64,000 nt of DNA from Hyphomicrobiales bacterium (lineage in GTDB: Bacteria > Pseudomonadota > Alphaproteobacteria > Rhizobiales > Rhizobiaceae): the NCBI GenBank assembly GCA_900471605.1, contig UCEY01000023.1:49650-113649 (forward strand). Direction: 5' to 3'. The translations under genes and the position numbers were made by a program. Below are positions 24,985 to 32,738 of this stretch, in pieces; the first letter of the stretch is position 1, and each line of letters opens with the position of its first letter. The notes beneath the pieces are model-generated. The model made no database searches and was not told where the DNA came from. It saw only the letters and a program-made list of their open reading frames with translations.

Positions 24985-25254
24985 TCAATGCTTCGTGCGG
25001 GACACGAACTTGTTGAAGCGGCTGGTCCTGCCTGCTTCCGTTTCTTCCTGGAAAAGGAAGACGAGCTTGTTGTCGTCGAAGATCGAGAAGAAATCGTCCC
25101 ATTCGATCCCTTCGAGGGAATCTTCCGGTTTGCCGAAATCGACCCGCAGCACGCCGCCTTCCTTGGCGCCCCTGACGCGCGCTGGATGGCCGCCGCGTTG
25201 CTCGATCCATTGCCGGATTTCCTTGTGATCGGTGGTTTCCACGGCTTTGCTCAT
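24985..25254 (-). CDS. Small soluble protein, often mislabelled glucan branching enzyme
   Basis: This 89-residue protein has a compact pattern: TTDHKEIRQWIEQRGGHPARVRGAKEGGVLRVDFGKPEDSLEGIEWDDFFSIFDDNKLVFLFQEE, ending in FNKFVSRTKH. I recall this short family as hypothetical, with many records mislabelled 1,4-alpha-glucan branching enzyme; the sequence is far too short for that enzyme. CGACCATGAG with GGAGAA upstream supports the start. A perfect EcfG-type promoter (GGAAC-N16-GGTT) lies 32 bp upstream, so it is likely a stress-induced protein of unknown role. Confidence 0.8.
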   Translation of the reverse strand: MSKAVETTDHKEIRQWIEQRGGHPARVRGAKEGGVLRVDFGKPEDSLEGIEWDDFFSIFDDNKLVFLFQEETEAGRTSRFNKFVSRTKH

Positions 25255-25285
25255 GGTCGGTTCTCCTTTCCATGTCTCATGGTCG

Positions 25286-25310
25286 AACCGGGACCGCCAC
25301 CGAAGGTTCC
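25286..25310 (-). promoter_or_regulatory. EcfG-type promoter of 89-residue protein gene
   Basis: On the minus strand GGAAC (25310-25306), 16 bases, then GGTT (25289-25286), an exact match. It lies 32 bp upstream of the ATG at 25254, and back to back with the plus-strand promoter at 25339. Confidence 0.72.
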
Positions 25311-25338
25311 GGTTCGACCCGCGATTGCGAGCGCAAGC

Positions 25339-25363
25339 GGAACAAAACTCGCGGTCATGTGTT
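25339..25363 (+). promoter_or_regulatory. EcfG-type promoter with no protein gene downstream
   Basis: GGAAC (25339-25343), 16 bases, then TGTT (25360-25363). It faces right, into a gap without a same-strand gene, and points at the intrinsic terminator at 25426-25460. This is the proposed promoter of the small RNA. Confidence 0.65.
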
Positions 25364-25369
25364 CATGGC

Positions 25370-25460
25370 GGGTCGGGCGCTTGACCTCCACGCGACCGGC
25401 GACGTCATAAATACCCTCCCCGACTGGCGTCTCCCCTCACCGGGAGGCGCCTTTTCTTTT
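25370..25460 (+). ncRNA. Candidate EcfG-dependent small RNA with anti-SD loops
   Basis: A transcript of about 90 nt is predicted from the promoter at 25339-25363 to the terminator at 25426-25460. The 5' part can fold into GGTCGGGCG (25371-25379) pairing with CGCGACC (25391-25397), with a loop that carries ACCTCC (25384-25389), the complement of a Shine-Dalgarno. A second C-rich run, CCCTCCCC (25414-25421), lies in the single-stranded linker. This layout recalls C-rich-loop sRNAs of alphaproteobacteria, such as the stress sRNA GsrN of Caulobacter. A 46-residue ORF begins at 25365, upstream of the expected transcript start, and has no ribosome site, so a coding role is unlikely. Confidence 0.5.
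25426..25460 (+). terminator. Intrinsic terminator of the sRNA candidate
   Basis: GGCGTCTCCC (25426-25435) pairs with GGGAGGCGCC (25442-25451) with one G-U wobble and a six-base loop, followed by TTTTCTTTT (25452-25460). It is the clearest Rho-independent terminator in the window and no annotated gene on this strand ends before it. Confidence 0.75.
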
Positions 25461-25510
25461 CGCCGGGGCGGTCCAAAGCGGCTGCATCCGCCTGCTTCAC
25501 GATGAAATGC

Positions 25511-26074
25511 CTACCGCCGCGTCAGCGCAACCACGTAGCGCGCCGGCACCTCGCCCGGATTGAAGAAGCTGCAATCCGCCGGCGGGCCGAGCAGGAGGCA
25601 ATCCCCTTCCGCGAGGTGATGCATCACGCCCCCCTCCTGAAAATCGAGCCGCCCGGAGAGAACCCAGATCTGCTGGTGCTGGAAGGCAAAGGCGGAAGCC
25701 GGATAGGGAACGCGGACACCCGATGGCAGCGAGACGTCCAGAAGTTCCAGACGGGAATTCGCCGGCGAGACGGCGCGGCGGGTGTAACCGGTCTCCGGAT
25801 CGGTCCAGACTGGCTGTTCCGCCTGCAGCGCCACGCGCTCCGGCGCCCGCTCGGCAAGCGCCAGCAGCACCGAGAGCGGCAGGCCGAACGCGCCGGAGAG
25901 CCGCCCGAGCACGGTCGCGGTCGGGCTTGCCTCGCTGCGTTCGATCTTGCTGATCATAGCCTTGGAGACGCCCGAACGCTCGGCGAGTTCGGCAAGCGAC
26001 CAGCCCCGCCCCTCCCGTTCGATCTTCAGCCGCGTGGCGATGGCCTGGACCGGGTCGTTTTCCGTCTGCTGCAA
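25511..26074 (-). CDS. XRE-family regulator with C-terminal cupin domain
   Basis: This 187-residue protein has an N-terminal helix-turn-helix (IATRLKIEREGRGWSLAELAERSGVSKAMISKIERSEASPTATVLGRLSGAFG) and a C-terminal cupin (PASAFAFQHQQIWVLSGRLDFQEGGVMHHLAEGDCLLLGP), as in PuuR-type ligand sensors. The start is TTG 26074, eight bases after AAAGG; a longer in-frame reading lacks a ribosome site. It is divergent from the flavin monooxygenase gene, and a 13-bp-arm palindrome between them is a likely operator, so it probably represses or activates that gene and itself. The ligand is unknown. Confidence 0.88.
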   Translation of the reverse strand: MQQTENDPVQAIATRLKIEREGRGWSLAELAERSGVSKAMISKIERSEASPTATVLGRLSGAFGLPLSVLLALAERAPERVALQAEQPVWTDPETGYTRRAVSPANSRLELLDVSLPSGVRVPYPASAFAFQHQQIWVLSGRLDFQEGGVMHHLAEGDCLLLGPPADCSFFNPGEVPARYVVALTRR

Positions 26075-26092
26075 GCGGCTTGCCTTTCGCTG

Positions 26093-26134
26093 ATCGTCTT
26101 TTATAGTGGACAAAATAATCTTATAAGAGACGAT
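26093..26134. promoter_or_regulatory. Operator-like palindrome between XRE-cupin and monooxygenase genes
   Basis: ATCGTCTTTTATA (26093-26105) and TATAAGAGACGAT (26122-26134) are inverted with one mismatch and a 16-bp spacer. The right half also contains the 10-bp palindrome TCTTATAAGA (26119-26128). The 93-bp divergent intergenic region holds both promoters. Confidence 0.6.
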
Positions 26135-26167
26135 ACCCTTTCGCAACGACAATAAGGGGAAGAGGTC

Positions 26168-27541
26168 ATGGGGAACAACCGACCGCGCGAAATCCGTTTC
26201 AATGCCTTCGACATGAACTGCGTCGGCCATATCCAGCAGGGTCTCTGGGCGCATCCGCGCGACCAGTCGCACCGTTATGCTGAACTCCGCTACTGGACGG
26301 ACTATGCGAGGAGGCTCGAGGCAGGCCTGTTCGACGGCATCTTCCTGGCGGATGTGCTGGGCGTCAACGACGTCTTCGGCGGCAGCAGCGCGGCGGCTCT
26401 GAGAGGCGCGGTGCAGGTGCCGGTCAACGATCCGCTGCTGCTGGTGCCGGCCATGGCGGCAGTCACCGAACACCTGTCCTTCGGCGTCACCGCCAACCTC
26501 ACCCACGAGCCGCCCTTCGTTTTCGCCCGCCGCATGTCGACCCTCGACCACCTGACGGGCGGCCGCATCGGCTGGAATATCGTCACCGGCTATCTCGACA
26601 GCGCCGCCAGGGCGGTCGGGCTGGAGGGCGTCGCGGCCCATGACGACCGTTACGACCTCGCCGACGAATATATGGAAGTCATGTACCGGCTGTGGGAGGG
26701 AAGCTGGGAGGATGCCGCCGTGGTCTTCGACCGTGCGAACCACGTTTACGCCGACCCGTCCAAGGTCCACAAGATCGGTCATCGCGGCAAGCAGTACGGG
26801 ATCGAGGCGATCCATCTCTGCGAACCCTCGCCGCAGCGCACGCCGGTTCTCTACCAGGCCGGCTCCTCGACCCGCGGCCGGCAGTTTGCCGCAACCCATG
26901 CCGAATGCGTTTTCGTCAACGGTCAGAAGACCGAAGGGGTCAAGGGTATCGTCGACGACATCAGGGCCCGCGCGGTCGAATACGGCCGCAGTGCCGAGGA
27001 CGTCAAAGTCTTCGTCGGCGCCACCATCGTCACCGCCCGCACCGAAAAGGAGGCGCGCGAAAAGTTCGAGGATTACCGCGCCTATGCGAGTTCCGAAGGC
27101 GCATTGGTGCATGCCGCCGGCTCGCTCGGCATAGACTTCGCAAAATATGATCTCGACGAGCCGATCGAGACCGGCAGGAGCTCGGCAATCGTTTCCAACG
27201 TCGAGGCGATGACCCGCACGGCGGGTCCGCAATGGACGAAACGTAAGCTCGTCGAACAGATGGTGCTCGGCAGCCGCCAGGCGCCGATGGTAGGATCAGC
27301 CGAACAGATCGCCGACAAGCTCGTCGCCTGGATGGACGAGGCGGGCGTCGACGGTTTCAACCTGTCACGCACGGTTGTGCCGGAATGTTTTGACGATATC
27401 ATCGAGCTGGTGATCCCGATCCTGCAGGAACGCGGGCTTTACAAGACGGGTTATCGCGAGGGCACCTTCCGGGAAAAGCTGTTCGGGACGGCGCGGTTGC
27501 CGGGACGGCATGTTGGGGCGAGGTATCGGGTTCCAGGATGA
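26168..27541 (+). CDS. LLM-class flavin-dependent monooxygenase (NtaA/SnaA/DszA type)
   Basis: This 457-residue FMNH2-dependent oxygenase of the luciferase superfamily is full length for the NtaA/SnaA/DszA subgroup. Markers are FNAFDMNCVGHIQQGLWAHPRDQSHRYAELRYWTDYARRLEAGLFDGIFLADVLG, ATLTHEPPF-like ANLTHEPPFVFARRMSTLDHLTGGRIGWNIVTGYL, and YQAGSSTRGRQFAATHAECVFV. It would oxidise a small organic nitrogen or sulfur compound using reduced FMN from a separate reductase, which is not encoded nearby. AAGGGGAAGAGG precedes the ATG. The MFS gene follows after 301 bp, and the XRE-cupin regulator is divergent. Confidence 0.9.
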   Translation: MGNNRPREIRFNAFDMNCVGHIQQGLWAHPRDQSHRYAELRYWTDYARRLEAGLFDGIFLADVLGVNDVFGGSSAAALRGAVQVPVNDPLLLVPAMAAVTEHLSFGVTANLTHEPPFVFARRMSTLDHLTGGRIGWNIVTGYLDSAARAVGLEGVAAHDDRYDLADEYMEVMYRLWEGSWEDAAVVFDRANHVYADPSKVHKIGHRGKQYGIEAIHLCEPSPQRTPVLYQAGSSTRGRQFAATHAECVFVNGQKTEGVKGIVDDIRARAVEYGRSAEDVKVFVGATIVTARTEKEAREKFEDYRAYASSEGALVHAAGSLGIDFAKYDLDEPIETGRSSAIVSNVEAMTRTAGPQWTKRKLVEQMVLGSRQAPMVGSAEQIADKLVAWMDEAGVDGFNLSRTVVPECFDDIIELVIPILQERGLYKTGYREGTFREKLFGTARLPGRHVGARYRVPG

Positions 27542-27842
27542 GTTTTGGGAAGGGTTGCTTTCTGCGGCACCCCATCTGCCCCGCCGGGCATCTCCCCAAA
27601 CTCAGTTCCCGTCATCCTCGGGCTCGACCTCCGTCATGCCCGGGCGCTATCCTCCGTCATCCTCGGCCTTGAGCCGAGGATGACGGCGAGAGGGCGGCGG
27701 ATGACGGAGGGCCTTAGGATGACGGTGGGTATGAGAGCGGCTGGCCGATCTCCCCCCTTTGAGGAGGAGACGCCCGGCAGTGCAAAGGGTGCCGCAGAGT
27801 ACAAGCATAAAACGAAATACATCTAACGAGCAGGACGAGATC
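27542..27842. repeat. Intergenic palindromic repeat region
   Basis: This 301-bp gap has no gene. It contains the perfect inverted repeat CCGTCATCCTCGGC (27654-27667), loop CTTGA, and GCCGAGGATGACGG (27673-27686). It also has partial copies: CCGTCATCCTCGGGCTCGACC near 27609-27629 without its partner arm, and GGATGACGG units near 27699 and 27718. These GTCATCCTCGG/GGATGACGG units resemble the dispersed GC-rich palindromes of rhizobial genomes. A possible ribosome site (AGGACGAG) for the MFS gene is at the right end. Confidence 0.6.
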
Positions 27843-29072
27843 ATGGCGACAACTCCGGAGACCCCAGCCGCAGGCCGCTGGTCGATGCTGGCGCTGTTAT
27901 GCCTTGCCGTGGTGCTCTCCTTCTCCTGCTGGTTTTCCGCCAACGCCATCGCGCCGGAGCTGAAGCGCGCCTGGTCGCTGTCGGAAAGCGCGGCGGCATG
28001 GCTGACCAATGGCGTACAGATCGGCTTCGTGATCGGCGCGCTGGCGGCAAGCCTGTTCAACCTGCCGGACCTTATCCGCATGAACCGGCTGATGGCGGCC
28101 TGCGCCCTGCTTGCCGCGCTCTCCAATGCCGCCCTGGTTCTGGAACCCGGCCCGGCCGGCGCCACCCTCTGCCGCATGGTCACCGGTTTTGCGCTCGCCG
28201 GCGTCTACCCGCCGGCGCTGAAACTCGTCTCCACCTGGTTCATAACCGGTCGCGGCCTCGCTCTTGCCGGCGTCATCGGCGCAATCACCGCCGGCTCGTC
28301 GCTGCCGCACCTCTTCCGTGGCATGACGGCGGCTGTCGACTGGCACCATGTCGTGCTGCTGTCGAGCGGTGCGGCGCTGGTCGGCGCCGTCGTCTTCCTC
28401 CTCTTCACCCGCGAAGGCCCCTACCCGTTCGGCAAGGCACTGTTCGACCCGCGCCAGATCGGCCGGGTGCTGAAGGACCGCAACCTGCTGCTCGTCAATG
28501 GCGGCTATCTTGGCCATATGTGGGAACTTTATGCCATGTGGGCCTGGCTGCTCGCCTACCTGACCGCGGCCCTCGACAAGGGCGGTAGCGGGATCAGCAG
28601 CGATGCTTCGCTCCTCACCTTCATCGCCGTCGCCTCGGGCGTGTTCGGCTGTTTCGCCGGCGGCGTGCTTTCGGATCGCTTCGGCCGCACCGCCACGACC
28701 GCCGGCATGATGATCGTCTCCGGCCTCTGCGCGCTGACGATCGGCTTCGTCTTCGACGGCCCCCTCTGGCTGCTGTCGCTCGTCGTCATCGTCTGGGGCA
28801 TTTCGATCATCGGAGACTCGGCGCAATTCTCCGCCGCCGTCACCGAGCTTGCCGATCGCAACTATATCGGCACGGCCCTGTCGCTGCAGATGGGCATGGG
28901 TTTTGCGCTGACCATTTTCATGATCTGGCTGATGCCGCATCTGGCCGAGTTGCTGGGCGGCTGGCGCTGGACGTTCGTGCTCCTGGCGGTCGGCCCGATC
29001 TTCGGCGCCGCCTCCATGCTCGTCCTGCGCGGCAGGCCGGACGCCGCCCGGCTTGCCGGCGGCAGACGCTGA
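27843..29072 (+). CDS. MFS transporter
   Basis: This 409-residue protein is predicted to have 12 membrane helices of the major facilitator superfamily. A cytoplasmic-loop motif GVLSDRFGRTATTAG sits between the halves, and RMVTGFALAGVYPPALKLVSTWF is the helix 4-5 region. It starts with ATG 27843 after AGGACGAG. It lies downstream of the flavin monooxygenase on the same strand, so it may import the monooxygenase substrate or export its product, although the repeat region between them leaves co-transcription uncertain. It ends flush with the convergent chemoreceptor gene. Confidence 0.87.
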   Translation: MATTPETPAAGRWSMLALLCLAVVLSFSCWFSANAIAPELKRAWSLSESAAAWLTNGVQIGFVIGALAASLFNLPDLIRMNRLMAACALLAALSNAALVLEPGPAGATLCRMVTGFALAGVYPPALKLVSTWFITGRGLALAGVIGAITAGSSLPHLFRGMTAAVDWHHVVLLSSGAALVGAVVFLLFTREGPYPFGKALFDPRQIGRVLKDRNLLLVNGGYLGHMWELYAMWAWLLAYLTAALDKGGSGISSDASLLTFIAVASGVFGCFAGGVLSDRFGRTATTAGMMIVSGLCALTIGFVFDGPLWLLSLVVIVWGISIIGDSAQFSAAVTELADRNYIGTALSLQMGMGFALTIFMIWLMPHLAELLGGWRWTFVLLAVGPIFGAASMLVLRGRPDAARLAGGRR

Positions 29073-30596
29073 TCAGGCGACGAGACGACGGCCGGGGGGT
29101 TCGTTCCGGTTCTGGCGGTCGCGGGCAAGCCGTTCGGCGCTGCGGGTCTTGAAACCGCGCAGGGCCGTCACCAGCCGTTCCACCGCGTCGCGCAGGTCCG
29201 ACGTCTGCTTCGACGTCTCCAGCACCATAGCCGAATTTTCCTGGGTCAGCGAATCCATCCGGCTCAGCGCGCCGTTGACCTCATTGAGGCCGATCGACTG
29301 ATGCGCCGCCTCGCTCGCGATCGTCTTGACGATCGTGTTGATGTCGTCGATGCGGGTGGTGATCTGGCTGAGCGCGGCGCCCGCATTGTTGACGAGATCG
29401 ACGCCCGCCTGCACCTGCCTGGAACTGTCGGAAATCAGGTCCTTGATCTCCTTGGCGGCATCGGCGCAGCGCTGCGCCAGCGCCCGCACTTCCTGGGCGA
29501 CCACCGCGAAACCGCGGCCCGCCTCGCCTGCCCGCGCCGCCTCGACCCCCGCATTCAGCGCCAAAAGATTGGTCTGGAAAGCGATCTCGTCGATGACGCC
29601 GATGATCTTGGAAATCTCGTCTGAAGAGCGCTCGATCTCGCCCATCGCCGCCACCGCCTGCTTGACCACCGGCCCCGAGGCCCGCGCTTCCGAAAGCGCC
29701 ACGTCGACCGCGCCCGCCGCCTTGCTGGCGCCTTCGGCCGTGCCGGAAACGCTCTGGGTGAGCTGGTGCAGCGTCGCGGAACTCTCCTCCAGTCCCTGGG
29801 CCTGTTCCTCCGTCCGCCGGGCCAGATCCTGCGAGGCCTGGGAAATGCCGTTCGTACTGGTGAGAATTCCTTCGCCGGCATTGCGCACGGTCGCCAGCGT
29901 GCTGCGCAGCTTTTCGGCGCTATCGTTATAATCTTGCGCCATGCGGACGAAATTGGCGGGCAGGTCGGTCGAAAGCCGGGTCTCCAGATCACCCGCCGAA
30001 AGCCCCTTCAGCACGTCGTCCAAGGCCTCGAGCGCGATCTCCTGCTCCTCTTCGGCGGCAAGCTTTGCCTCCTCGGCACGACGGCGCTGTTCGGCCTGGA
30101 TATCCAGATAGACGGAGATCGAATAGCCCATGTCGAGCATCGCCGCCTTGACCAGCGTGCTGACCTGCCTGGCAAGCTCCTCGGATTTGCCGCGGCCGAA
30201 GCGGGATGGCCAGTTCTCGGCCATCACCTTGTGGATGAGGCTTTCCATGACGAGCGCGTAACCGCCGATATACCAGCTGGGATCGAGCCCCACATGGGCA
30301 TGCGCGGCGCCCACGGCCTGCACGCCTTTCACATATCGCTCGTCGTATCTGGCTTCGCCAACGAGGCTCCAATGGCTCATCTGGCGCTTCTTGGCACCCT
30401 CCATGTGAGCCTGATCGGAGAAGAATTTGGCTGTCTCGGGTGTGGCCTGGATTTTCCCGTAAAGCCTGCCGAGTGCTGCCGGAAGGCCGGCATCGATCAT
30501 CGGCGTAAGACGGCGCAATGTCGCCCGCGCCTCCTGGTCCAGGCCAATGAAATCCAGACGCGCTTGCAGGTCGCGTTTTTCTTCAGCCGACGACAT
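29073..30596 (-). CDS. Globin-coupled methyl-accepting chemotaxis protein (HemAT/Aer-like)
   Basis: This 507-residue cytoplasmic aerotaxis-type receptor has an N-terminal protoglobin domain (residues about 1-165). RLDFIGLDQEARATLRRL opens it, and AHAHVGLDPSWYIGGYALVMESL carries the heme-binding proximal His. A HAMP-like linker is followed by a methyl-accepting signalling domain with the conserved hairpin tip [46 protein letters not shown]. There is no membrane helix. It starts at ATG 30596 after GGGGGATC, rather than at the GTG of the longer ORF. It lacks the C-terminal CheR-tether pentapeptide present in the other receptor here. The likely signal is oxygen. Confidence 0.9.
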   Translation of the reverse strand: MSSAEEKRDLQARLDFIGLDQEARATLRRLTPMIDAGLPAALGRLYGKIQATPETAKFFSDQAHMEGAKKRQMSHWSLVGEARYDERYVKGVQAVGAAHAHVGLDPSWYIGGYALVMESLIHKVMAENWPSRFGRGKSEELARQVSTLVKAAMLDMGYSISVYLDIQAEQRRRAEEAKLAAEEEQEIALEALDDVLKGLSAGDLETRLSTDLPANFVRMAQDYNDSAEKLRSTLATVRNAGEGILTSTNGISQASQDLARRTEEQAQGLEESSATLHQLTQSVSGTAEGASKAAGAVDVALSEARASGPVVKQAVAAMGEIERSSDEISKIIGVIDEIAFQTNLLALNAGVEAARAGEAGRGFAVVAQEVRALAQRCADAAKEIKDLISDSSRQVQAGVDLVNNAGAALSQITTRIDDINTIVKTIASEAAHQSIGLNEVNGALSRMDSLTQENSAMVLETSKQTSDLRDAVERLVTALRGFKTRSAERLARDRQNRNEPPGRRLVA

Positions 30597-30736
30597 TTCG
30601 ATCCCCCAATCCGCCGCGGTCACCACCCGAATTGGGGTGTATCGGGTCCATATTGTGAAGGTTAAGGTATAGGATCCCTTAATAGGAACCCCTCAAAACT
30701 GATAGAAAGTTACAATTTGCGGCGGATTTTCGTGGA

Positions 30737-30759
30737 GGCCGAAGAACGGCAATTCGGCC
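30737..30759. promoter_or_regulatory. Inverted repeat in the receptor/TetR intergenic region
   Basis: GGCCGAA (30737-30743) and TTCGGCC (30753-30759) are perfect 7-bp arms around a 9-bp spacer. They lie about 90 bp before the TetR start, so they are a possible operator. The rest of the 250-bp gap is AT-rich and shows no gene. Confidence 0.3.
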
Positions 30760-30846
30760 CGCATCCGACAAATTCGCTTGCGCCAATTATTCAAGCGTAT
30801 AATAAGCTCTGGCGCCGCGAGAAGCACATTGTCACATCCTCTGGAG

Positions 30847-31494
30847 ATGCCCTTGAACCGCCGGACCTACCATAGGGCAAGCGAGGCCGAGCGGCGTGAG
30901 GACCTGATCGCCGCGACGCTGGATTGCATCGCCGAATTCGGAATCCAGGGGGCAACGGTCCGCCAGATCGCCATGCGCGCCGGGGTCACCGGCGGGCTGA
31001 TCCGGCACTATTTCGCAGGCAAGGACCAGATGTTGCATGCGGCCTACCGCAAGGTGATGGCCGGCATGACCGAGGCGGCGATCACCGCCGCGATCGAGGG
31101 CGAGACGGCCCGCTCGCGTCTGCGCCGCTTCATCGTCGCCAATGTCACGCCGCCGGTCACCGATCCGCGCACGTTGTCGCTCTGGGCCGCCTTCATCAGC
31201 CACATCCAGATCGACCCCAGCTTCGCCGCCATCCATCGCGAAAACTATCTCTCCTTTCTGGAGGCGCTGGAAACCTTGCTGACCGCCTTCTTCGCCGAGG
31301 AGAAGCGGGTGGTGAGCCGGGCGCAATGCCACACCTATGCGATCGGGCTCAACGCGCTGGTCGACGGCCTCTGGCTCGAAGGAACGCTTGCCGCCGACAC
31401 GTTCGCGGAACATGAACTCGCAGAAAACGCCCTGATCTCCGTGGAAGCGCTGCTGCGGCTGCAACCCGGCGAGCTTTCGGCCGAACAACGATAA
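30847..31494 (+). CDS. TetR/AcrR-family (BetI-like) transcriptional regulator
   Basis: This 215-residue protein has an N-terminal helix-turn-helix (RREDLIAATLDCIAEFGIQGATVRQIAMRAGVTGGLIRHYFAGKDQMLHAAY) and a C-terminal ligand domain of the BetI/TetR_C_6 type. The ATG at 30847 lies right next to GGAG. TTG 30853 (six bases after GGAG) is equally plausible and would remove two residues. It is followed after 15 bp by an aminotransferase on the same strand, so it probably controls that gene in an operon. The ligand is unknown. Confidence 0.85.
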   Translation: MPLNRRTYHRASEAERREDLIAATLDCIAEFGIQGATVRQIAMRAGVTGGLIRHYFAGKDQMLHAAYRKVMAGMTEAAITAAIEGETARSRLRRFIVANVTPPVTDPRTLSLWAAFISHIQIDPSFAAIHRENYLSFLEALETLLTAFFAEEKRVVSRAQCHTYAIGLNALVDGLWLEGTLAADTFAEHELAENALISVEALLRLQPGELSAEQR

Positions 31495-31509
31495 GATAAG
31501 GAAATACTG

Positions 31510-32718
31510 ATGCGTTATGCCTCGATCACCGACCGCCTCGCCCATCTCGGTTCTGGCCGCTGGGCACTTCACCTGACAGCCCGCCGCCTGCAGGCTGCGG
31601 GAGAGGACATCATCGAGCTCACCATCGGCGAACCGGACGTCAAGCCGGACAAGGCCCTGCTCGACGAGGCGGCACGCGCCATGTATGCCGGCCGTACCCG
31701 CTATTCCAACGGCCGCGGCGAGCCGCCGGTGCTGGCGGCGCTGGTCGAAAAATATTCGAAGCGCCGGCCGGGCGTCACCGAGAAGAACTTCCTCTGTTTC
31801 CCCGGCACCCAAACGGCGCTTTACGGCGTGATGACCGGTCTCGTGGAAGCCGGCGACGGCGTGCTGGTCGGCGATCCCCTTTATGCCACCTATGAAGGCG
31901 TCATCGCCTCGACCGGTGCGCACATGATCCCCGTGCCGCTACGCCCGGAGAAAAAATTCCACCTGCAGGCCGAGGATCTCGAACGGGCGATCACGCCGGA
32001 GGCCCGCGTGCTCCTCCTCAACACGCCGCACAATCCGACCGGCGCCGTGCTCACGGCGGCCGAGATCGCTGCGATCGGCGAGGTCTGCCGCCGCCACGAT
32101 CTCTGGATCGTCTGCGACGAGGTCTATGAGCAGCTGATCTTCGAAGGCACGTCCTTCGCTTCCCCCTTCGACATTCCGGCACTTGCCGAACGCACCATCG
32201 TCGTCTCGTCCATTTCGAAGTCGCATGCAGCACCCGGCTTCCGCAGCGGCTGGGCCGCAGGCCCGGAGGAGTTCTGCGAAAGGCTGCTGCCCGTGTCCGA
32301 GACCATGCTGTTCGGCGTCCAGCCCTTCATCTCCGACATGACCGCCATGGCGTTGTCGCAGCATTTCGACACCGCCGACGTGATGCGGGAAGCCTATCGC
32401 CGCCGCGCCGCGATCGTCGAGAAAGCTTTCGCCGGCAGCAACCTCGTCAAGCCGATGCCGCCGGAAGGAGGCATGTTCATCCTGCTCGACGTGACCGCCA
32501 CCGGCCTTAACGGCGAGGAATTCGCCTGGGAACTGCTGCGCGAGGAAAAGGTCGCCGTCATGCCCGGCACCTCCTTCGGAGACCAGGCCGCCGGCTTCCT
32601 GCGCATCTCGCTGACCGTGCCGGAGGATGTCGTCGCGATCGCCATGGAGCGTGTAGCCAGCCTCGCGGGCCGCATCGCATCCACTGGCAAACACCGCGCG
32701 ACAACCCCGATGGCGTGA
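31510..32718 (+). CDS. PLP-dependent aminotransferase, class I/II
   Basis: This 402-residue fold-type I aminotransferase has its PLP lysine in VVSSISKSHAAPGFRSGW and conserved NTPHNPTGAVLTAAEI and DEVYEQLIFEG segments. The N-terminus reads RYASITDRLAHLGSGRWALHLTARRLQAAGEDIIELTIGEPDVKPD, typical of aspartate/tyrosine aminotransferase-like proteins. It is co-directional with the preceding TetR gene (15-bp gap). The amino acid substrate cannot be deduced. A 9-bp-arm inverted repeat lies after its stop codon. Confidence 0.9.
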   Translation: MRYASITDRLAHLGSGRWALHLTARRLQAAGEDIIELTIGEPDVKPDKALLDEAARAMYAGRTRYSNGRGEPPVLAALVEKYSKRRPGVTEKNFLCFPGTQTALYGVMTGLVEAGDGVLVGDPLYATYEGVIASTGAHMIPVPLRPEKKFHLQAEDLERAITPEARVLLLNTPHNPTGAVLTAAEIAAIGEVCRRHDLWIVCDEVYEQLIFEGTSFASPFDIPALAERTIVVSSISKSHAAPGFRSGWAAGPEEFCERLLPVSETMLFGVQPFISDMTAMALSQHFDTADVMREAYRRRAAIVEKAFAGSNLVKPMPPEGGMFILLDVTATGLNGEEFAWELLREEKVAVMPGTSFGDQAAGFLRISLTVPEDVVAIAMERVASLAGRIASTGKHRATTPMA

Positions 32719-32738
32719 GGGGTTCTGGCTGCCGCCCC

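Noticed and set aside
25365..25505. A 46-residue ORF over the small RNA candidate
   Set aside because: Its ATG lies upstream of the expected transcript start, it lacks a ribosome site, and the terminator falls inside it. The composition shows no protein-like features.
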